Positions 4,572-9,435 of a stretch of 9,435 nt of DNA are shown in pieces (within the stretch, counting starts at the first letter, position 1; each line of letters begins with the position of its first letter). The DNA lies in the NCBI GenBank assembly GCA_900544815.1, contig UQWT01000070.1:1-9435 (forward strand). Direction: 5' to 3'. The translations under genes were made by a program, and so were the position numbers. Below the pieces are notes generated by a model. The model searched no databases and had not been told where the DNA came from. It saw only the letters and a program-made list of their open reading frames with translations. Source of the DNA: an uncultured Bacteroidales bacterium. GTDB taxonomy: Bacteria > Bacteroidota > Bacteroidia > Bacteroidales > UBA932.

Positions 4572-7088
4572 ATGAAACCAAAAAAAATTTCACCGCTAAT
4601 AGCGTTGCTATTAGTGTCTTGTATGCTTCCGCAAAATCTGTTGGGAAGCAAATTAAAATTAATTGATGTTAATAATTTAACTGCACCTGCCATAGAGAGA
4701 GACAGTTTGGTAACGGATACTACCAACAGAGCTATTCTCCTCAACGAGATTACTTTATGGGCAAACATGAAAAACAGTAACAGATCTCCTATGAGGTTAA
4801 AGTCCATAACCGCAGCAGAGATAGCGGTAAGTTCGGCAGGTAGGACATTTCCGGAGCTGTTAAGAGAGATTCCGGGGGTATATTCCACAAGTGAATCGGG
4901 CAGTTACGGCGATGCCAAACTGAATGTAAGGGGTTACAAGCAGGAGAATATCTCTGTACTGTTGAACGGCATTCCCATTACGGGACTTGTAAGCGGAAGC
5001 ATGTATTGGAACAACTGGATGGGGTTGTCAGATGCCACCGCTCAGATTCAGCTGCAGAAGGGGATTGGCGGCTCCATGATTGCAGACAACTCCGTGGGGG
5101 GAACAGTGAATATTATTACCAAGAGCCCCTCTGAGAAGGCCTCTGCAATTGCTGCATTCAGCGTTACCGGGAGCGGTACGAAAAAGGTGAACATGGAGAT
5201 TGGTAGTGGAAAGCTAAAAAAGGGATGGGCTTTCTCGCTAATGGGTTCGTATGTGTGGGGCAAAGGTTGGGTTGAGATGACAGATGTAAAATCGTGGGCC
5301 TATATGGCAAGTGTGAGCAAGCAGATTGGCAAAAAACACAGCTTCCTGTTTACAGCATTAGGTTCGCCCGAGAAGCACGAGCAGAGGAATACAAGACTCA
5401 CATTAAGCGAAATAGAGCAGTATGGAAGAGGTTACAACAAGAACTGGGGCTACTACACAGACGAAAACGGCAATAGGTATGCGAGGACGGTTGGCAAGAA
5501 CAACTACTTTAAGCCATATTTTACTCTCAATCATTCATACAAGACAACCGTTGGAAACGGTATCCCATTGCAGGTGAACAGCGCACTCTATTTTGCTACG
5601 GCAAAGGGTGGCGGATATTGGGCAGAAAGCAAGGGGAAGAGGATTGTGGCGTACCAAAAGGATGGACATATAGATTGGGACGCGGTTGTTGCAGATAACA
5701 AGGCTGCAAGTTTAGCAGCAACAGCTCTTGGAAAGGATGGTAGCGCCCGCAATGTTATGAGCGATTATCTTGCAGGACACCAGCAATATGGAGCAAAAAG
5801 CTCTGTTATTTTGGAGCTTCCCGACAATTTATCCTTAGAGGCCGGCGTACATTATATGCACTACCGCACATGGGAGAAGGAGAAGATTACAGACCTTCTT
5901 GGCGGAGAATATTGGTATGAGGATTATGCACAGAACTCCTTAATGGGGGTAAACGGCAGGAACCCTATAAAAAAGGTTGGAGATTACATTAGAACAAACA
6001 ACGGCAGAATCTCCAATTATGGGACACTGTATGCGCAGGCAGAGTACAAGCCAACAGGCAGACTCATTGTCACCGCAGGGGCAGCAATCAATATGAGCAA
6101 TATAAAAAGGTGGGACAAGTATAATTATTCAGATAATATCTACTCCAAATGGGCGCATGGCACGGGAGGTTCGGTTAAAGGCGGCGTACTTTATAAGCCA
6201 TTTGGGGGGCACTCTGTATACTTTAATGCCGGATATATAAGCAGAATACCGTATTACAGCGTCTATTTTGCAAACGGAAACAACGAGATAAGCAAGGATG
6301 TTAAAAACGAGCGAAATATCTTAACAGAGGTTGGCTACCGGTATGTGTATGGGAGGGGTGCCGTTGAGGTAAACGGTTACTACACATACTGGAGGAACAA
6401 GACACTTATGAGCAGTGCCTACAAGCCGTTGGATAACGGTGAGGCATATAAGTTTATGATAACAGGTCTTAATGCTCAACATTACGGTATTGAACTTGAA
6501 GCATACCATAACTTTAGTAATTGGTTATATGCTTCGGTATCTGCATCTCACGGAGTGTGGAGATGGAAGAACAATGTTCATGCAACTCTGTATGATCCCT
6601 ATTCCGGCAAAGAGGTCTCTAAGGTAGATGTTTACAGCAACAACCTTCCTGTGGGAGACTCGCCGCAGAGCCAGTTGGGGGGTAAATTGAGAGTGTCGCC
6701 TCTTGAGCCTATATTTATGGGAGCATCTAACAGCAACGGGTATTGGACAGATCTCCTCAGCTCATTATCAATTTCTGCCGTATGGCAGTACAACACAAGA
6801 TATTGGGCAGATTTTGAACCATCTACAAGGACAAAGGAGAACAGTTTAAATCCGTACAAAATACCATCATATCATCTGTTCAATCTGCAATTTGCCATGC
6901 AGTTATTACCACAGAGAACCGGACACAACTATATTAAAGGTATTGATGCTTTCTTTAATCTCAACAATCTTTTCAATGAGTTATATATTGAGAGGGGTAA
7001 AGATGGATCCACTCATACTGCAGATAGCTTTACAGGGTATTGGGGACAAGGCAGAAACTTTAATTTTGGAGTAAAAGTTTCTTTTTAA
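4572..7088 (+). CDS. TonB-dependent outer-membrane receptor under an FMN riboswitch, probable flavin importer
   Basis: 838 residues, the usual size of a TonB-dependent transporter. After the signal sequence (about 1-26) and a short linker comes the plug (about 75-187), with 'TFPELLREIPGVYSTSESGS', 'LNVRGYKQENISVLLNGIP', 'LQKGIGGSMIADNSVGGTVN' and 'IITKSP'. The 22-strand barrel fills the rest, with a late 'FFNLNNLFNELYIERG' and a terminal Phe typical of outer-membrane barrels. It lacks the N-terminal carboxypeptidase-like domain of SusC proteins and has no SusD partner, so it resembles vitamin/siderophore-type receptors. The FMN riboswitch in front and the terminator directly behind make it a single-gene unit. 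By analogy with other riboswitch-controlled receptors the substrate is probably riboflavin, FMN or a related compound. Cys17 sits in a lipobox-like 'LVSC', odd for a receptor; signal peptidase I cleavage near 'LLGS' is also possible. The substrate is inferred from regulation only. Confidence 0.9.
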   Translation: MKPKKISPLIALLLVSCMLPQNLLGSKLKLIDVNNLTAPAIERDSLVTDTTNRAILLNEITLWANMKNSNRSPMRLKSITAAEIAVSSAGRTFPELLREIPGVYSTSESGSYGDAKLNVRGYKQENISVLLNGIPITGLVSGSMYWNNWMGLSDATAQIQLQKGIGGSMIADNSVGGTVNIITKSPSEKASAIAAFSVTGSGTKKVNMEIGSGKLKKGWAFSLMGSYVWGKGWVEMTDVKSWAYMASVSKQIGKKHSFLFTALGSPEKHEQRNTRLTLSEIEQYGRGYNKNWGYYTDENGNRYARTVGKNNYFKPYFTLNHSYKTTVGNGIPLQVNSALYFATAKGGGYWAESKGKRIVAYQKDGHIDWDAVVADNKAASLAATALGKDGSARNVMSDYLAGHQQYGAKSSVILELPDNLSLEAGVHYMHYRTWEKEKITDLLGGEYWYEDYAQNSLMGVNGRNPIKKVGDYIRTNNGRISNYGTLYAQAEYKPTGRLIVTAGAAINMSNIKRWDKYNYSDNIYSKWAHGTGGSVKGGVLYKPFGGHSVYFNAGYISRIPYYSVYFANGNNEISKDVKNERNILTEVGYRYVYGRGAVEVNGYYTYWRNKTLMSSAYKPLDNGEAYKFMITGLNAQHYGIELEAYHNFSNWLYASVSASHGVWRWKNNVHATLYDPYSGKEVSKVDVYSNNLPVGDSPQSQLGGKLRVSPLEPIFMGASNSNGYWTDLLSSLSISAVWQYNTRYWADFEPSTRTKENSLNPYKIPSYHLFNLQFAMQLLPQRTGHNYIKGIDAFFNLNNLFNELYIERGKDGSTHTADSFTGYWGQGRNFNFGVKVSF

Positions 7089-7108
7089 AGAATATGTTAT
7101 TATAGACA

Positions 7109-7140
7109 GAAGGGCGGCCCAAAATGAAAGGCCGCCCTTC
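7109..7140 (+). terminator. Intrinsic terminator of the receptor gene
   Basis: A perfect 11-bp GC-rich stem (7109-7119 with 7130-7140, core GGGCGGCC/GGCCGCCC), with a 10-nt loop and followed by AATTTTATATTT. It lies 20 bases after the receptor stop. It also separates the receptor from the convergent SusC remnant. Confidence 0.85.
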
Positions 7141-7163
7141 AATTTTATATTTATAGATAAATC

Positions 7164-7808
7164 CTATTTCTCTATATTACTATCTATAGATCCGTTATAA
7201 TCTATCTCTTTTGCAGGATATACCCAACACCAATTGTTTTCGCCCTCTGAAACAACCGTAACGGCAAACTGAGCATGGAAGCTGCTTCCGTTTACTGTAC
7301 CTATACCGCGAATCCTCACAGATGGGTCTGATCTGGGTTGTCCCATTGTACTGTTAATCTGAATACCTGATGTTGTACCCTCCAATGTTGAAACAACGTT
7401 AGATGCCGGCCTTTTCTCTATCTGATCTTTATTCACAGCAGAGATTGCACCGGTTAGTGACGATTTCTTTGCACTACCGTATGCAACTGAGATTACAACT
7501 TCATCCAACAGCTCTGAATCGGGTTCGAGGATAACATTTAGTGTGGATGCTATTGGAAGCTCTTTGGTTAGCATTCCGATAAATGAAATGACTCCTGTTT
7601 TGGCGTCTGCAGGAACTTTATCTAAAACAAAAGTTCCATCTACCTCTGTATAAGTTCCTACTGTAGACCATTTTACAAAGACAGTTGTGCCAATTACCGG
7701 CTCTCCGTTCGCCTCGGTAACCTTACCGGTAACCTTGGTAATTTGAGCCATGGCTGTGCCTACACACAATAACATGCATGCAAGCATAAATAATAATTTT
7801 CTTTTCAT
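7164..7808 (-). pseudogene. Truncated SusC/RagA-type receptor, probably fused to a SusD C-terminus
   Basis: Residues 1-21 are a signal peptide ending 'AMA'. Residues 22-97 are the carboxypeptidase-D regulatory-like domain typical of SusC ('VTGKVTEANGEPVIGTTVFV', 'TYTEVDGTFVLD'). Residues 101-176 are the start of the plug ('LDEVVISVAYGSAKKSSLTG', 'PSVRIRGIGTVNGSS'). In intact family members 'NGSS' leads into 'PLYVVDGV' and an ~800-residue barrel. Here, at codon 176/177 (near base 7281), the sequence changes to an unrelated 38-residue tail ending 'VYPAKEIDYNGSIDSNIEK'. That tail resembles the end of SusD lipoproteins ('YPIPxxEIDxNPNxxQNxGY'). An in-frame deletion spanning the end of susC and most of susD would explain it. 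The product cannot be a working transporter. The SusC part is certain, the SusD part a reading by eye. Confidence 0.8.
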
Positions 7809-7879
7809 ATGTTATTTATAAATAATTATTTTGGTTATCAACTTGCCTTTATCTGGTACATAAGAGATTATAATTTTTG

Positions 7880-7887
7880 TACATTTG
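7880..7887 (+). promoter_or_regulatory. -7 box upstream of the M28 peptidase
   Basis: TACATTTG, identical to the -7 box in front of the FMN riboswitch, predicts a start near 7893 and a leader of about 29 nt. No exact -33 TTTG is seen at the standard spacing. The 113-base gap also has to hold the promoter of the divergent SusC remnant, for which I see no clear match. Confidence 0.4.
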
Positions 7888-7921
7888 TAAAAATTTATAA
7901 TCCATATAAAGAGTATTAATC

Positions 7922-9316
7922 ATGAACATGGCAACTATGGCAATAGCATCTGCGCTTCTTCTGTTTGGATGCAGCAACAGAGATACTGTCTCCTACAAAG
8001 ATTACTATAACGGTACTGTAAAAGAACTTTCATCTCCGGAATATTGCGGACGGAACAACTACAACAACGGAGACATAAAGGCTGCAAAATATATTATAGA
8101 TCAACTTAAATCATTTGGAATTGCACCAATGACTAATCAGCTTGGAACAGATTCCACAGCACACCCCCATTACAAAAGTGAGATTAGGCCAGGAGGCTTG
8201 GGCAGATGGGAGAGTGAAGATTCCACATACCAAGCATATCTGCAGAATTTCACCTTTCCCCTTAATATAATGCGTGGAGAGATGAATGTCTCTTTAGACG
8301 GCAGAACTCTCACCCCTACAGTAGATTATATTGTAAAGGAGTTCTCCCCTACCTGCAAGGGGGAGTTTGCAGTTACTGCACTCGACACGGCATACTACCA
8401 GACCCCTGAACTGTTTGTCGGGAAGCTGAATAGCGGTGAATATAAAAATTCTTTTGTGGTATTGGATTGGAAACTTTTTCTCCAAAAGGAGCTTTACGAT
8501 ACCCCTTTTGATGTTTACCAAAAGTGCATTGCACCGCTTAGCAATGTTGGCGGCCTTATTCTTAAGCAACAGGAGCAGTTTCCATATTTTAAGGCACGCA
8601 GCTACTACAACTCAAAGGTTCCCGTAATTATGGTTAACGAGAGTTTTCCAAATGATGCAAATAAGATAACGGTAAGCATTGAAAGCGAGATGATTAACAA
8701 CCACGACGCCCATAACATTGTTGCCTATCTGCCGGGAAAATATGACTCCGAGACCTGCATCACCTTTATTGCACACTACGACCACCTTGGACTTATGGGT
8801 AAAGAGAATCTGTTCCCCGGGGCAAACGATAACGCGTCCGGCGTAGCTATGCTCTTGGCTCTTGCCAAATATTATTCTGCTAATCTTCCCGACAACAACA
8901 TTCAGTTTATATTTCTGGACGCGGAGGAGTCAAACCTGCTTGGAGCCTTCTATTATGCGGAAAATCCGTATGAACAGCTATCAAAGATAAAATATCTTGT
9001 AAATTTTGATATGATTGGGGACAACGGAGATGAGCTGATATGTGAAATATCGAGTGAGGGGGCTTTAGGCTTGGACCTTTTAAAAACGTTGAACAGCAGA
9101 TACAGCAACCCATTTAAAGAGGTGCATTGCAATGAGCTTTCCGACAACAGCGACCATTACGCTTTTGCCCTAAAGCATGTCCCGGCCCTGTATCTTACCA
9201 TTGAGGGGGATATGTACCAATATTATCACACTCCGCGTGACACATACGAACATGCCTCTGACGCTAATTTTAACAGGCTCTTTGATCTTATACGGCAGTT
9301 TGTAGACAACATCTAA
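7922..9316 (+). CDS. M28-family zinc aminopeptidase-like lipoprotein
   Basis: 464 residues. Cys17 in 'LLFGC' is a lipobox, so the protein is probably anchored in the envelope. The start at 7922 is the first ATG after an in-frame TAA at 7907-7909; the n-region has no basic residue, which is unusual. Residues about 100-255 form an insert in the position of a protease-associated domain. The catalytic domain has all M28 landmarks: 'AHYDHLG' (His285, Asp287), 'GANDNASG' (Asp303), 'DAEES' (Glu335-Glu336), 'NFDMIGD' (Asp363) and 'YYHTPRDT' (His436). These match the two-zinc ligands and catalytic acid of Vibrio/Streptomyces aminopeptidases. It probably trims peptides in the periplasm or at the cell surface. 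It stands alone, with a terminator directly after it, divergent from the SusC remnant. Family call firm, substrate unknown. Confidence 0.92.
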   Translation: MNMATMAIASALLLFGCSNRDTVSYKDYYNGTVKELSSPEYCGRNNYNNGDIKAAKYIIDQLKSFGIAPMTNQLGTDSTAHPHYKSEIRPGGLGRWESEDSTYQAYLQNFTFPLNIMRGEMNVSLDGRTLTPTVDYIVKEFSPTCKGEFAVTALDTAYYQTPELFVGKLNSGEYKNSFVVLDWKLFLQKELYDTPFDVYQKCIAPLSNVGGLILKQQEQFPYFKARSYYNSKVPVIMVNESFPNDANKITVSIESEMINNHDAHNIVAYLPGKYDSETCITFIAHYDHLGLMGKENLFPGANDNASGVAMLLALAKYYSANLPDNNIQFIFLDAEESNLLGAFYYAENPYEQLSKIKYLVNFDMIGDNGDELICEISSEGALGLDLLKTLNSRYSNPFKEVHCNELSDNSDHYAFALKHVPALYLTIEGDMYQYYHTPRDTYEHASDANFNRLFDLIRQFVDNI

Positions 9317-9364
9317 CAGAGCTGTTGTTTACCATTCTGTACTCCATGTACCTTTATAAAAAAA

Positions 9365-9400
9365 ACGGATGACCAAATGTGATCATCCGTCTTTTTATTT
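9365..9400 (+). terminator. Intrinsic, probably bidirectional terminator
   Basis: ACGGATGA (9365-9372) pairs with TCATCCGT (9383-9390), followed by CTTTTTATTT. An A-run directly before the stem gives a U-run for transcripts on the other strand. It closes the M28 peptidase gene 48 bases after its stop. Confidence 0.8.
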
Positions 9401-9417
9401 GATTCCTTTTAAGGAGA

Positions 9418-9435
9418 TTATTCGTTAGATGGCTT
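9418..9435 (-). CDS. Possible 3' end of a convergent gene (5 codons)
   Basis: On the minus strand the window edge reads K-P-S-N-E-stop (TAA at 9420-9418), just before the bidirectional terminator. That is the expected place for the end of a convergent gene. Five codons are too few to prove it or to name it. Confidence 0.25.
   Translation of the reverse strand, partial: KPSNE

Noticed and set aside
4565..4888. Minus-strand frame of 107 codons over the receptor start
   Set aside because: It is antisense to the signal peptide and plug of a clearly real receptor, has no family signal and covers its start codon.
8294..8569. Minus-strand open frames inside the M28 peptidase gene
   Set aside because: They lie antisense to an intact gene with all catalytic motifs and show no domain signal.
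1..9435. CRISPR array, tRNA or rRNA
   Set aside because: No short regularly spaced repeats, no tRNA-like TTCGAATC arm with acceptor, and no rRNA segments were recognised on either strand.

Overview
The window looks like a chromosomal segment of a Bacteroidota bacterium, most likely a gut- or host-associated Bacteroidales. The evidence is a SusC-type N-terminus, a TonB-dependent receptor, AT-rich leaders without Shine-Dalgarno sequences, and promoters of the Bacteroides type (-33 TTTG, -7 TAnnTTTG). No tRNA, rRNA, CRISPR array or transposase gene is visible.

Left part (1-4140, all genes on the minus strand). Read in the direction of transcription it holds a small lipoprotein gene (3994-3608), a secreted protein of unknown function (3518-2898), an O-antigen-ligase-like membrane protein with C-terminal TPRs (2871-1078), a truncated second copy of the lipoprotein start (972-835), the C-terminal half of a papain-like/C39-like cysteine peptidase (872-639), and a second unrelated secreted protein (626-6). 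A direct repeat of about 230-240 bp, with a period of about 3.02 kb, lies before each lipoprotein start. It carries a well-formed promoter, a structured leader, the first ~30 lipoprotein codons and, at its far end, the last codons of the ligase gene. The region therefore looks like the remains of a recombining tandem cassette, with decay at several joints: a (TG)4 frameshift, a truncated lipoprotein and a decapitated peptidase.

Centre (4140-7140, plus strand). A Bacteroides-type -7 box is followed at once by an FMN riboswitch (RFN element, about 4188-4450) with an unusually long, structured P4 insertion. A ~120-nt leader with competing helices follows, then an 838-residue TonB-dependent receptor and a strong intrinsic terminator. 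This is a self-contained, flavin-controlled unit, and the receptor is probably an outer-membrane importer of riboflavin or a related flavin.

Right part (7160-9435). A broken SusC gene on the minus strand keeps only its signal peptide, carboxypeptidase-like domain and start of the plug. It is joined in frame to a tail resembling the C-terminus of a SusD lipoprotein, as if a deletion had fused neighbouring susC and susD. Divergent from it is a complete M28-family zinc peptidase lipoprotein with all metal ligands, closed by a probably bidirectional terminator.

The most noteworthy items are the riboswitch-TonB receptor unit with its enlarged P4 domain, the repeat-flanked ligase/lipoprotein cassette, and the susC-susD deletion fusion. 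Family assignments were made by reading motifs; no database search was run.
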